Source of the DNA: JBKEAR01 sp047972425 | Lineage (GTDB): Bacteria > Pseudomonadota > Alphaproteobacteria > JBKEAR01 | Direction of reading: 5' to 3' | Assembly: GCA_047972425.1 (NCBI GenBank) | Contig: JBKEAR010000053.1 | Span: forward strand, 1-21,671 | DNA length: 21,671 bases | Notes under the pieces: model-generated | What the model was told of the DNA's origin: nothing | What the model saw: the letters and a program-made list of their open reading frames with translations, nothing else | The model's database searches: none | Program-made: the position numbers and the translations under genes | Part shown: positions 6,699-15,059 of the stretch, in pieces | Numbering within the stretch: position 1 is the first letter of the stretch | Layout: each line of letters begins with the position of its first letter

Positions 6699-7304
6699 AT
6701 GACATATAAGGCGGTAATTTTCGATTTTGGGCGTGTGTTGCTCAATTGGAACCCGAAGGATATTTTTACTCAAGGCGAATTTGCATCGGACGATGAATTT
6801 AACAGCTTTTTTAACTTTATTATGCCGTTTCATTTATGCACCGATGGCGGCTTGGCTTTTGATAAAATCTTTCCGCTTGTAGCCGAAAGATTCCCCGAAA
6901 AAAGAGAGCTTATTTCCATTTGGCAAAATTATTTTGAGCGCTCAATCCAAGAACCGATTTGGGATACGGTTGATATTTTAAAAACACTAAAAGATGATGG
7001 CCGGTATCAGCTTTTTGGCCTAACCAATTTTGAGGAAGACTTATGCCGCAAGATTATAGCCAAATATGATTTCTTTAACTTACTTGATGATATTGTGATA
7101 TCGGGTGAAGTGGGTTTGGTTAAGCCTTATGATGATATTTATAAAATTTTACCCGCACGTTATCATCTTAAAATGGATGAATGCATATTTATAGATGATA
7201 ATATTTTTAACATCAATACTGCCAATCGGTTAGGTATTCATGGTATTTTATTTAAAGATGCAAAGCAGTTACATACGGAGCTTACGGAGTTGAATATTCT
7301 TTAA
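6699..7304 (+). CDS. HAD-superfamily hydrolase, YihX-like subfamily IA
   Basis: A 201-residue soluble protein with the four HAD motifs: nucleophile Asp9 in FDFGRVLLNW, Thr in LFGLTNFEED, Lys in GLVKPYDDIY and the acidic FIDDNIFNI. The second residue of the usual DxD is replaced (DFG), as in the subfamily that includes E. coli YihX, a sugar-phosphate phosphatase. The helical cap between motifs I and II is of the small alpha type. The substrate cannot be predicted. It stands between rpmJ and the biotin transporter operon, with a possible weak terminator after its stop, so it is probably transcribed separately. Confidence 0.87.
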   Translation: MTYKAVIFDFGRVLLNWNPKDIFTQGEFASDDEFNSFFNFIMPFHLCTDGGLAFDKIFPLVAERFPEKRELISIWQNYFERSIQEPIWDTVDILKTLKDDGRYQLFGLTNFEEDLCRKIIAKYDFFNLLDDIVISGEVGLVKPYDDIYKILPARYHLKMDECIFIDDNIFNINTANRLGIHGILFKDAKQLHTELTELNIL

Positions 7305-7329
7305 TTGCTTTAAATATAAACGCAATTTT
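7303..7329 (+). terminator. Weak terminator candidate after the HAD gene
   Basis: AATTGC-TTTA (7303-7312) pairs with TAAA-GCAATT (7317-7327, one bulged C) around AATA and is followed by a short T-run (7326-7329). It starts within the stop codon of the HAD gene. The stem is AT-rich, so it could instead be a regulatory palindrome ahead of bioY. Confidence 0.35.
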
Positions 7330-7367
7330 ACCCCTATATCTAATATTTAAAACAGGAGACTTTACAC

Positions 7368-7934
7368 GTGAAAAAAGTTGAAACACCAGCCTATTCGGTT
7401 GTACTCATAGCGATATTTGCAGCCCTTTTATTTGTATGCAATTATTTAGCCCGTATTGATATCGGGCCAGTACCCATTACTTTACAAATGATTCCCGTTA
7501 TTTTGGCCGGTGCCGTTTTGGGCTCATGGCGTGGGGCAGCGGCTATTTTAATTGTGATTATATTAGATTTATTCCATATACCAACCTTTCCCGGTAAAGT
7601 GGGTATTGGTTTGCTAACCAGTATTACCTTTGGTTATATTATCGGTTGGGTGGTTGCCGCTTATATTGTGGGTTTAATTATCCCTAAAATTTTAAAAGAT
7701 GCCCAGCCTTCTTGGTCGGTTTATCTAAAAGTTTTTGCTGTTTGTGCCATTGTGGGTATTGGTGTTGTTTACTTTTTTGGCGTTGTGTGGGCAGCCTTAT
7801 TTTTTGGTAAGTCGGCAGCGGTGCTATGGCAATATTTTGTTTATCCGTTTATTATCCCCGATCTCATTAAAATGGGTATCGTTACATTCATCATTTATAT
7901 TTTACATAAAAACCGTGTTGTTCGCTGGAACTAA
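7368..7934 (+). CDS. bioY: BioY-type ECF biotin transporter S component, copy 1
   Basis: A very hydrophobic 188-residue protein with about six membrane segments. It carries the BioY pattern around VPITLQ (residues 35-40), followed by LAGAVLGSWRGAAAI and IPTFPGKVG. BioY is the substrate-binding membrane subunit for biotin; with an ECF ATPase and T protein it makes a high-affinity importer. Those partners follow in the same operon. The start is GTG, with AGGAG 9 bases upstream. About 78% identical to the next gene by manual count; residues in the 50-79 region are identical. The biotin specificity is family knowledge, not shown by this sequence. Confidence 0.85.
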   Translation: MKKVETPAYSVVLIAIFAALLFVCNYLARIDIGPVPITLQMIPVILAGAVLGSWRGAAAILIVIILDLFHIPTFPGKVGIGLLTSITFGYIIGWVVAAYIVGLIIPKILKDAQPSWSVYLKVFAVCAIVGIGVVYFFGVVWAALFFGKSAAVLWQYFVYPFIIPDLIKMGIVTFIIYILHKNRVVRWN

Positions 7935-7974
7935 AACCGGTAACTCATTATTTTAACAGGGAGAATTTTATTTT

Positions 7975-8541
7975 ATGAAACGCGTGGAAAGCCCAACCTA
8001 TAATATTGTGCTTATTGCCATATTTGCCGCTTTTTTATTTGTAACTAATTACTTAGCCCGTATCGATGTGGGGCCTGTGCCCATTACCTTGCAAACTATT
8101 GCTGTGATGCTTGCGGGCATTGTTTTAGGCTCATGGCGGGGGGCGGCAGCCATTTTAATTGTCATTATTTTAGATCTTTTTCATATCCCGACCTTTCCGG
8201 GTAAAGTGGGTTTAGGCCTTGTTACCAGTATAACATTTGGTTATATTATCGGTTGGGTATTTGCCGCATATGTTATTGGGCTTATTGTGCCTAAAATGTT
8301 AAAAGATACCCAGCCAAGCTTTAAATTATATTTAAAGGTTTATATTGCTTGTGTTCTGGTGAATATGCTGGTTATATATCCTTTTGGTATTGCTTGGGCA
8401 GCCATATTTTTTGGTAAATCGGCTGCGGTATTGTGGCAATATTTTGTGGCTCCGTTTATTATCCCTAATCTGATAAAAATGGGCATTGTTACATTTATTG
8501 TTTTTATATTGCATAAAAACCGAGTGGTGAGCTGGAACTAA
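7975..8541 (+). CDS. bioY: BioY-type ECF biotin transporter S component, copy 2
   Basis: A tandem paralogue of the preceding gene, of the same length (188 residues) and starting and ending alike (MK-VE-P-Y ... LHKNRVV-WN). Differences from copy 1 concentrate in residues 115-145, a membrane segment likely near the binding site or the T-protein contact; examples are VYFFG versus VIYPFG and IVGIG versus LVNML. AGGGAGA precedes its ATG. Forty bases separate the two copies. Having both retained suggests either altered ligand preference or dosage. Confidence 0.85.
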   Translation: MKRVESPTYNIVLIAIFAAFLFVTNYLARIDVGPVPITLQTIAVMLAGIVLGSWRGAAAILIVIILDLFHIPTFPGKVGLGLVTSITFGYIIGWVFAAYVIGLIVPKMLKDTQPSFKLYLKVYIACVLVNMLVIYPFGIAWAAIFFGKSAAVLWQYFVAPFIIPNLIKMGIVTFIVFILHKNRVVSWN

Positions 8542-8544
8542 AAT

Positions 8545-9252
8545 TTGAGCATCATAGAATTAAAATCGGTAACTTGTAAAGCTGATGAGCAAGTTATTAT
8601 CGATGATATCAGCCTAAAAATTGATAATCGCCAAATGGCAATTATCGGTGCAAATGGCTCGGGGAAATCGACATTAATTCGCTTGCTTAACGGGCTTATT
8701 TTGCCCGATACCGGTAATGTTCGCGTTGATGAACGCTCTACCGAAGGTAAAACAGGTAATGCGATACGTAAAGATATCGGTTTTATGTTCCAAAATCCGG
8801 AGCATCAAATTATTTGGCCTATGGTCAAAGAAGATTTAATCTTTAGCCTTAAAAATCATGGATACGATAAAGCTGAGTATGAGGCTCGGGTTGATGATAT
8901 ATTAGCAAAGCTCAAAATTTCTTACCTTAAAGAGGCTATGAGCCATGAGCTTTCGGGTGGGGAGCGCCAATTGGTCGCATTGGCTGGCTTATTGATTATT
9001 GAGCCCAAATGGCTGATATTTGATGAACCCACCGCCATGTTGGATTTAACCAATGAGCTAAACATCAAAAATATTATCCGAAATTTAAAACAACAAGTCA
9101 TTGTGGTTACCCACGATTTAGAATGGGTAAAAGATTTTGAGCGCATTATTTGGATAGATAAAGGCCGCATTATGGCCGATGGCAGCGGCGAGATTGTAAA
9201 CCAATATCATCAATATATTACCGCAAAACAAGCAGGTGATTATGCGCTATAA
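8545..9252 (+). CDS. bioM: ECF transporter ATPase (BioM/EcfA)
   Basis: An ABC ATPase of 235 residues that powers the biotin importer. Walker A is GANGSGKST (35-43), the Q-loop is FQNPEHQI (Gln83), the signature is LSGGE (136-140), Walker B is LIFDEP (157-162) and the switch His is His190. The FQNPEHQ form is typical of ECF ATPases. The start is TTG, three bases after the stop of bioY copy 2; the next ATG would cut into the domain (residue 31), so TTG is the best choice. The end overlaps the T-protein gene by 11 bases. Confidence 0.9.
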   Translation: MSIIELKSVTCKADEQVIIDDISLKIDNRQMAIIGANGSGKSTLIRLLNGLILPDTGNVRVDERSTEGKTGNAIRKDIGFMFQNPEHQIIWPMVKEDLIFSLKNHGYDKAEYEARVDDILAKLKISYLKEAMSHELSGGERQLVALAGLLIIEPKWLIFDEPTAMLDLTNELNIKNIIRNLKQQVIVVTHDLEWVKDFERIIWIDKGRIMADGSGEIVNQYHQYITAKQAGDYAL

Positions 9253-9880
9253 CTCCGCTAAATTTTTACAAACAACCTATATTAAAGGTAATAGTATTTT
9301 GCATCGTTTAACGGCGGGTAAAAAATTATTATTTATGATTATTTTTGGCTTTTGCATATATATATTGCCTTATCCGGTAATCACCCAAATATTGGGTTGG
9401 TTATTTTTTATCCTGCTACTTATTATTAGTAAAATTTCTTTGGGTAAAATTTTAGAATATATGCGGCCGTTTTTAATATTTTTGGCTTATATTACTATTG
9501 TTTTTATGTTTTTTTCGCCATGGCAACAGGCTTTATTGTATGGTTTTCGGGTTTTGTTATTACTGGCCTATTCGGCTTTATTTGTGCTGACAACCTCTAC
9601 CCAAGAAATGCAAGATTTATTGTTCCGCCTCTTTCACTTTACCAAATATATCGGCATTAACCCCGAATATGTGGCCATGTGTTTTACCCTCACTTTACGG
9701 GCAGCCCCTTTGATGGCAGGTATTTTTGAAGGTATTGTAGAGGCTCGTAAAGCCCGTGGCTTAAAGGCACACCGTTTTATGGTGATTATTCCGGCCATCA
9801 TTGGTGCTTTTCGCTTGGCACAAACCATGAGCGAAGCGCTCGATGCCCGCGGCTGGGCACAAGATAGCGGTGAGCAATGA
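9242..9880 (+). CDS. bioN: ECF transporter transmembrane T component (BioN/EcfT)
   Basis: The membrane scaffold that couples ATP hydrolysis to the S component. It has about five hydrophobic segments within residues 28-155, then two coupling Ala-Arg-Gly motifs, at 171-173 (EARKARGLKAH) and 202-204 (EALDARGW), the hallmark of T proteins. I chose ATG 9242, with GCAGG (9232-9236) just upstream; GTG 9236 in the same frame adds two residues and is possible. It overlaps the ATPase gene by 11 bases and the next gene by four (ATGA). Confidence 0.9.
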   Translation: MRYNSAKFLQTTYIKGNSILHRLTAGKKLLFMIIFGFCIYILPYPVITQILGWLFFILLLIISKISLGKILEYMRPFLIFLAYITIVFMFFSPWQQALLYGFRVLLLLAYSALFVLTTSTQEMQDLLFRLFHFTKYIGINPEYVAMCFTLTLRAAPLMAGIFEGIVEARKARGLKAHRFMVIIPAIIGAFRLAQTMSEALDARGWAQDSGEQ

Positions 9881-10437
9881 AGAGACTCGCTATTCAAGAT
9901 TTAAAAACAGGGCATTTAATCTTTCAGTCCGCCCATGCACAAACAGATTGGGAAAATGCGGTTGTTCAATCTCACCATAGTCAAAATATTAGCCATGTGG
10001 GTATTGTTGTGGATAATCATCGGGTGATTGAGGCCACATTAAGCGAAGGCGTTACAGCCACACCGACAGAAGATTTTTTAGCAAAAGCAAAACAAAATTA
10101 TGTTTATGCCTTTAACCAATCCAATATCATTGATGCTATATGTCGCTATGTAGAAAAACAGCTTGGCCAGCCCTATAATGACAGCTTTTTAGATGAGGCC
10201 GAGGGCTTTTACTGTAGCGAGCTCATTGTAAAAGCCGCCCATCATGCATCGCCCGATTATTTTTACCCATCTCAACTTAATTTTTATTTGCCAAACAGCC
10301 AAATGATTGCCCCTTATTGGGCCAATTATTATAACAAGCGCAATATGGCTGTTCCGCAAGGAAAAATCGGCTCGCATCCGGCAGGGCTTATTTTACAAAC
10401 ACAAGCGATTACATTGGTTGGGCAAATAATTACTTAA
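9877..10437 (+). CDS. YiiX-like permuted papain-fold hydrolase
   Basis: A 186-residue cytoplasmic protein without a signal peptide. GHLIFQ near the start, SHVGIVV (His40), VIEAT (Glu52) and FYCSELIVKA (Cys113), plus GQPYNDSF, match the circularly permuted NlpC/P60 (YiiX/YebB, peptidase C92-like) family, in which His, an acidic residue and Cys form the active site in that order. Family members cleave or transfer acyl groups at amide or ester bonds; the substrate is unknown. Its ATG overlaps the TGA of the ECF T-protein gene, so it is translated with the biotin transporter. A role in biotin release or salvage is a guess from context only. Confidence 0.75.
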   Translation: MKRLAIQDLKTGHLIFQSAHAQTDWENAVVQSHHSQNISHVGIVVDNHRVIEATLSEGVTATPTEDFLAKAKQNYVYAFNQSNIIDAICRYVEKQLGQPYNDSFLDEAEGFYCSELIVKAAHHASPDYFYPSQLNFYLPNSQMIAPYWANYYNKRNMAVPQGKIGSHPAGLILQTQAITLVGQIIT

Positions 10438-10516
10438 ATATGAAATATTGCCTTAATCTGAGCAAAAAAATCGTTTATATTAAAAATATTAATAATAATG
10501 ATAAGGTAGTGAGAGC

Positions 10517-13500
10517 ATGAAAAAACTCCTGAAAATTATCGGTGGAACCGTTGCGGTTTTACTCGTTGTTGTTGTTGCGGCAGCATTGATATTGCCTTCG
10601 GTCATCTTGGGTAAATATCAAGATAAAATTATATCTATGATTGGCGAACAAACCGGGCGCGATGTGACAATGGGCGATATGTCTTTACGCATTTTACCCA
10701 ACCCACAGTTGCAAATTAAAGATGTATCTGTTCCTTCTGTTGAGGGTGCAGCCGAAGATAAATTGGCATCGATGGATAGTTTTCGGGTGAATGTGGCTAT
10801 TCTACCTCTATTAAGCAAAACCGTAAAAATAAAAACCATTGAGCTGGTTAATGCCAATGTAACGGCCGAAATTTTACCCGATGGCTCGAATAACTGGACA
10901 TTCACCCCTAAAGATAAAGCGGCTACCGATACAGCAACAACAAGCGAAACAGCCGCTACAGATACCAATGCAAAATCGGGCTTTAAATTGGTTGTCAATG
11001 ATATTCGTTTGGTTAATGGCGAGATTATTTATATTAATCGTGCCCCAGGCGCACGGCAATTAATGAGCCTATCTAAGGTAAATGTAACGGGCGGCATGCA
11101 AAGCATGACAGGGCCTTTTAAAGCTAAGGGCGATTTGGTATGGAACGGTAATCAACTGAATATTGATTTAAAAACCGGCCAGTTAGAAGGTGAAAAACCA
11201 TCGCAATTTGATGTTAAGGTGGGCGTGGGTAATAGCCATAGTTTTAGTTTTGATGGCGAAGCCGCCATTAAACCAGCTATTCTCATCAATGGTAAAATCA
11301 TGGCCGAAAGTGCCAACCCTGCTGCCCTTGTTAAAGAGTTGGATTTAAAAATTAATGGCTTGCCATCGGCACCAGTAAAATTAAGCAGCGATATCAATGC
11401 CAATCAAACATCGGGCAAAGCCGAAAATTTAGCTATTGCGATTGATAAATCATCCCTTGATGGCAATGTGGATTGGTCTTTGGGCGATAATATTAGTGTA
11501 AATGCTACCTTGCGTGGGCGCTCATTAGATGTGGATCAGATTTTGGCTTCATTATCATCATCGGAAGCCAATACGGCTGTTACGCCCGCAGCGGCTTCAA
11601 ACGGTGCTGTTGTGCAAGAAAAAGCAGCCTTTAAACTCCCCAATAACATCAATCTTAATCTCGATGCACAAATTCAGCGTTTAATCTATAATCAGCAAGA
11701 TGTCAGCAATATTAAATTGCTGGCTCAAATGCAAAATGGCCAGCTTGATATTAGCGATGCCTCGGCGGTGTTACCGGGTAGTTCACCCATCGGGGCTTCG
11801 GCAACGGTGACCAATGGCGAAAATTCGCCAAAAGTAAACGGGCAATTTAATTTTACATCGGAGCGTTTAAAAGATTTAGTGGCTTGGGTTGGGGGCGATG
11901 TGAGTGCCATACCCGATGAGCGTTTTAAAACATTAAATATTCGCTCCGATATTGCCGGTACATTAGAGCAAGTCACCTTAAGCAACCTGAACGGCCAAAT
12001 AGACGAGACCAATTTACAAGGTAGCGTTGCCGTGGCAATGGCAAACCGTATGAGGGTTTCGGCCGATTTAAAGGTGGATCAAATTCAGCTTGACCCTTGG
12101 ATGGCCGCATTTAGCAAGGGGCAAACAACCAAAACTTCTATGGGCGATGCTGTTATCTCTAAAGCCTATGCCGCCGATGCCGTAAAAGCATTGGTACCTT
12201 TAGATGTCAATTTAAAATTGGCTATTGCTAAGCTTGTTTATCAGGGTGTACAAATATCGGGTATTGCCACCGATTTAGCTGTTGTTAATGATAATCTTAC
12301 CATCAATAGCGCCTCGGTTAATGATTTAGCCGGTGCGCAAATTGGCGCAACAGGCCAAATTGAAAACTTAGGCGGTACACAAACAGCCAAAGATTTAAAA
12401 GTGAGCTTAAAAGCCAGCTCAATTGCAGGCTTATTAAAGCTTGCCAATGTGGATATCGGGGTATCGCCCGAGCAAATTGGGGCAGTATCATCTAATATCA
12501 CCTTAAATGGCTCGCTTAAAAATAACATCAATATGAATGCGGCCTTACAGGCCCTAGGGGGTAGTTACGCTGCCACAGGGCAAGTTAACCCCAAAAATGT
12601 GGTCATTACCGGTTTAGATTTTGCGGTAAAACATAGCAATTTAAACCAAGTAACAGCTGTACTTGCGCCCGATACCAAAATTCCGGCGGGGGTGCAATCG
12701 GTGGATATTAAAGGCCGTGCCGAGGTGAGTGGTAAAAAATATGGTTTATCTAATCTTTCGGGAACGATTGGTAGCTCTAATATTAAATCGGGTAATGTAA
12801 CTGCCGATTTATCCGGTGCAAAACCTTATATTGCAGCCAATATTACCGCAGGTACATTAAACCTAGATGCCTTACAATCAGGCAGCGGTCAAAAATCGCA
12901 AAAACAAAAAACGGCTCAAGCATCGCAACGTGCCGAAGGCACACCACCTTGGAGCGATGATGTCATTGACTTTTCACCGTTAAATAAAGCCAATACCGAT
13001 ATTGTGGCATCGGCCGATACAGTGATAATTAGTGGTAAAACACTCACCAATGTGCAACTTAAACAAAGCCTTAAAGATGGTTTAATGAATGTTAATAATC
13101 TTTCGGCCAATGCCTATGGTGGTAGTGTGAAGCTTGCGGCAACGGTTGATGGTCGCTCTGGCGGTGCCATTAGTACCAATGTGAATATTGCAAAACTCGG
13201 CTTAGGCCAATTAGCCAAAGATATGGCGGGTGTAAAATTACCGGTGGGTACATTTGATTTATCGTCCGATTTGAAAATGAGCGGTAATACAACGCGCAAA
13301 TTGGTATCTTCCCTTAATGGTAGCGGTAATTTAAAAGTGGCCGGTTTGGGTAAACAAAATACCAATTCCGAGTTCGATGCCTTTTTGGGATTGCTCCAAA
13401 AAATCGGCTCTTTAGCCGGTGCAGGCGTGCTGGATATCAGTAGTGATTTTACCGCTACAAATGGTGTTATTAATGTAGATCCACTTACAATTAAAGGGCC

Positions 13501-14119
13501 TATTGGCGGTAATGCCAAAGGGAATATTAATTTACCGGCTTGGACGCTAGATATATCGGGTGCATTTACCTTCCTCGATAGCGGTATTACCCAATTGGTA
13601 CTTGCTGCGGTGAATAAAACCAAACTTAGCGAATTACATAGTTTTAGAATTTATGGCTCGCTCGATAAACCCAATATGGATTTACCATCGGATTTAGAAA
13701 CCGCACTTAACCTTTACAAAGGTGTAACCCAAGGCGATATCACCGCATTACTCAATAATGGTGTGACAGACCAACTTTTAGAAAAACTTGGCTTATCGGG
13801 TAGCGATGCATCGGTGGTGCAAGGTTTAGTTAATGTATTGGGTGGTACGGCATCGGCAACAAAATCCACAGGCAATACCGCTGGCGATGCCGCTAAAAAT
13901 GTGATTAACAATCTTGTGGGTGGTGGCAAACAAACCACAACAACAAATAATAATAATAAAACCACCGAAACCACAACAACCAATAACGACCCCATTGGTA
14001 ATATTATCAATGAGCAGGTCGATAAAGCATTAGGTACAGATAATAAAGAAACCAATGATGCCGCAAAAGAATTGTTAAATAAAGGGGCAAACGAGTTGCT
14101 CAAAGGATTATTTAACTAA
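10517..14119 (+). CDS. AsmA-family envelope protein
   Basis: A 1200-residue protein with one N-terminal membrane anchor (about residues 5-31) and a long periplasmic part. The start region (IGEQTGRDVTMGDMSLRILP, then LASMDSFRVNVAILPLLSKT) is the AsmA N-terminal domain. Beta-rich repeats follow, and an AsmA_2-like section lies near 890-1060 (NLKVAGLGKQNTNSEFDAFL). AsmA-like proteins are thought to carry or regulate phospholipid traffic to the outer membrane. The C-terminus has a Thr/Asn-rich linker (about residues 1140-1160) before a short charged helix. Its last 12 bases overlap the 3' end of convergent hemD with no terminator between. Confidence 0.88.
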   Translation: MKKLLKIIGGTVAVLLVVVVAAALILPSVILGKYQDKIISMIGEQTGRDVTMGDMSLRILPNPQLQIKDVSVPSVEGAAEDKLASMDSFRVNVAILPLLSKTVKIKTIELVNANVTAEILPDGSNNWTFTPKDKAATDTATTSETAATDTNAKSGFKLVVNDIRLVNGEIIYINRAPGARQLMSLSKVNVTGGMQSMTGPFKAKGDLVWNGNQLNIDLKTGQLEGEKPSQFDVKVGVGNSHSFSFDGEAAIKPAILINGKIMAESANPAALVKELDLKINGLPSAPVKLSSDINANQTSGKAENLAIAIDKSSLDGNVDWSLGDNISVNATLRGRSLDVDQILASLSSSEANTAVTPAAASNGAVVQEKAAFKLPNNINLNLDAQIQRLIYNQQDVSNIKLLAQMQNGQLDISDASAVLPGSSPIGASATVTNGENSPKVNGQFNFTSERLKDLVAWVGGDVSAIPDERFKTLNIRSDIAGTLEQVTLSNLNGQIDETNLQGSVAVAMANRMRVSADLKVDQIQLDPWMAAFSKGQTTKTSMGDAVISKAYAADAVKALVPLDVNLKLAIAKLVYQGVQISGIATDLAVVNDNLTINSASVNDLAGAQIGATGQIENLGGTQTAKDLKVSLKASSIAGLLKLANVDIGVSPEQIGAVSSNITLNGSLKNNINMNAALQALGGSYAATGQVNPKNVVITGLDFAVKHSNLNQVTAVLAPDTKIPAGVQSVDIKGRAEVSGKKYGLSNLSGTIGSSNIKSGNVTADLSGAKPYIAANITAGTLNLDALQSGSGQKSQKQKTAQASQRAEGTPPWSDDVIDFSPLNKANTDIVASADTVIISGKTLTNVQLKQSLKDGLMNVNNLSANAYGGSVKLAATVDGRSGGAISTNVNIAKLGLGQLAKDMAGVKLPVGTFDLSSDLKMSGNTTRKLVSSLNGSGNLKVAGLGKQNTNSEFDAFLGLLQKIGSLAGAGVLDISSDFTATNGVINVDPLTIKGPIGGNAKGNINLPAWTLDISGAFTFLDSGITQLVLAAVNKTKLSELHSFRIYGSLDKPNMDLPSDLETALNLYKGVTQGDITALLNNGVTDQLLEKLGLSGSDASVVQGLVNVLGGTASATKSTGNTAGDAAKNVINNLVGGGKQTTTTNNNNKTTETTTTNNDPIGNIINEQVDKALGTDNKETNDAAKELLNKGANELLKGLFN

Positions 14120-14773
14120 AGCAATCATTGCTTGTTCGCTCGGCTTAGGGGCTATGCCAATATTGGTGTAGCCCTTTTTTATAAAGGGCACGGCCGCATT
14201 ACGGCTAATGGCAATGATGCGGATATTATGTTTATAAGGTAGCGCGCCTAAGGCAGCTTTGGCTTGGTTTTCCGAATAAATAAATAATATGGGCGATTGC
14301 TCAAAATAGCTTGGTGGCAAATGGGCAAAGGGGGCTTCAACCTCTTTAAGGCCATAAGTAATATGCTCGGTGATATTTTTATGAATTTGCTGCTTGAGCG
14401 GAAAGCGGATATCCGCACCCCGTAAATAGATAAAATTTTGATAATCCGACTGATGATTAATCAGCGCCGTCAAAGATTGCGCATGGCCTTGAGCAGTATG
14501 GATATTTGTAAAACCAAGTTTTTTGGCATATTTTGCACTGGCATCACCTACCACAAATAACGGGTAATTCTTTGCCTGATTATTTTGTGCCAAAATTTTA
14601 ATGGCATTTTTACTGGTGGTAATCAGCGCGGCATTTAAGGGTAAATTGGGCAAAGCATAATCGACCAATTCAAACAATGGCGCAATATCTACCTTATAAA
14701 AAGGGAGGCTTGCTAAGATATTTTGTTTGCTTAGCGCAGCCTCCGCTTGGTTTCGTAAAAGTAGAATATTCAA
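14108..14773 (-). CDS. hemD: Uroporphyrinogen-III synthase
   Basis: Closes and inverts hydroxymethylbilane to uroporphyrinogen III, directly after HemC in the heme pathway. HemD sequences are poorly conserved; support here comes from the N-terminal ILLLRNQAEA, LITTSKNAIKIL, FVVGDASAKYAKKLGF, FIYLRGADIR and the C-terminal AISRNAAVPFIKKGYTNIGI, all in the usual order, plus a 221-residue length and its place in the hemC group. ATG at 14773 lies three bases after the stop of the small membrane protein gene. Its 3' end overlaps asmA by 12 bases in convergent orientation. Confidence 0.85.
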   Translation of the reverse strand: MNILLLRNQAEAALSKQNILASLPFYKVDIAPLFELVDYALPNLPLNAALITTSKNAIKILAQNNQAKNYPLFVVGDASAKYAKKLGFTNIHTAQGHAQSLTALINHQSDYQNFIYLRGADIRFPLKQQIHKNITEHITYGLKEVEAPFAHLPPSYFEQSPILFIYSENQAKAALGALPYKHNIRIIAISRNAAVPFIKKGYTNIGIAPKPSEQAMIALVK

Positions 14774-14776
14774 TTT

Positions 14777-14983
14777 TTATTGGGGGTTTTTGGGTAATAC
14801 GGTTCTGAGCAATCCCACAAGTGGGCAATAACCCGTAACAGCATTAAATGTAAACACGACTGCCGGAATATATAAAAGCCAATTCACTTGTCTAAAGCCG
14901 GTTAGCATAATACCTAACCATGTAATAATTGCCATCAGCAATAAAAATACTCTGATAGCGGGTTCCATTTTAAAACGGCGCAT
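14777..14983 (-). CDS. DUF2892-like small inner-membrane protein
   Basis: A 68-residue protein with two membrane segments (about 12-30 and 33-50) and the terminal TGYCPLVGLL pattern seen in DUF2892 (YgaP-type transmembrane) proteins. Its Cys in GYCPL is typical. Function is unknown. It sits between hemC and hemD and is three bases from hemD, so the two are almost certainly co-translated. ATAGGAG precedes the ATG, and a perfect TATAAT stands further upstream, suggesting a promoter separate from hemC. Confidence 0.8.
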   Translation of the reverse strand: MRRFKMEPAIRVFLLLMAIITWLGIMLTGFRQVNWLLYIPAVVFTFNAVTGYCPLVGLLRTVLPKNPQ

Positions 14984-15001
14984 TATAATCTCCTATAATT
15001 A

Positions 15002-15046
15002 AATCATGTATCTATTATACATGATTTTAATAGAGTGAAAAGTCAA
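15002..15046 (-). promoter_or_regulatory. Palindromic promoter region ahead of DUF2892-hemD
   Basis: On the minus strand a perfect TATAAT begins inside an inverted repeat whose arms are AAATCATGTAT and ATACATGATTT (11 bp, five-base centre; plus-strand arms 15001-15011 and 15017-15027). A TTGACT lies upstream at 15046-15041, but its spacer to TATAAT is 21 bases, too long for an unaided sigma-70 promoter. The palindrome over the -10 could be an operator. No T-run follows on the minus strand, so I do not read it as the hemC terminator. Confidence 0.45.
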
Positions 15047-15059
15047 TATTTAACAAAAA

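Noticed and set aside
7305..7367. A BioR-type operator upstream of bioY
   Set aside because: TATATCTAATA only loosely resembles the TTAT...ATAA palindrome I remember for BioR; the right half does not match.
10618..14103. Several long minus-strand frames inside asmA
   Set aside because: They are reverse-frame shadows of a repetitive AsmA coding sequence, with no ribosome binding sites or recognisable domains.
15001..15027. The palindrome after hemC as a terminator
   Set aside because: No T-run follows on the minus strand and a perfect TATAAT lies in it, so an operator or promoter is more likely.
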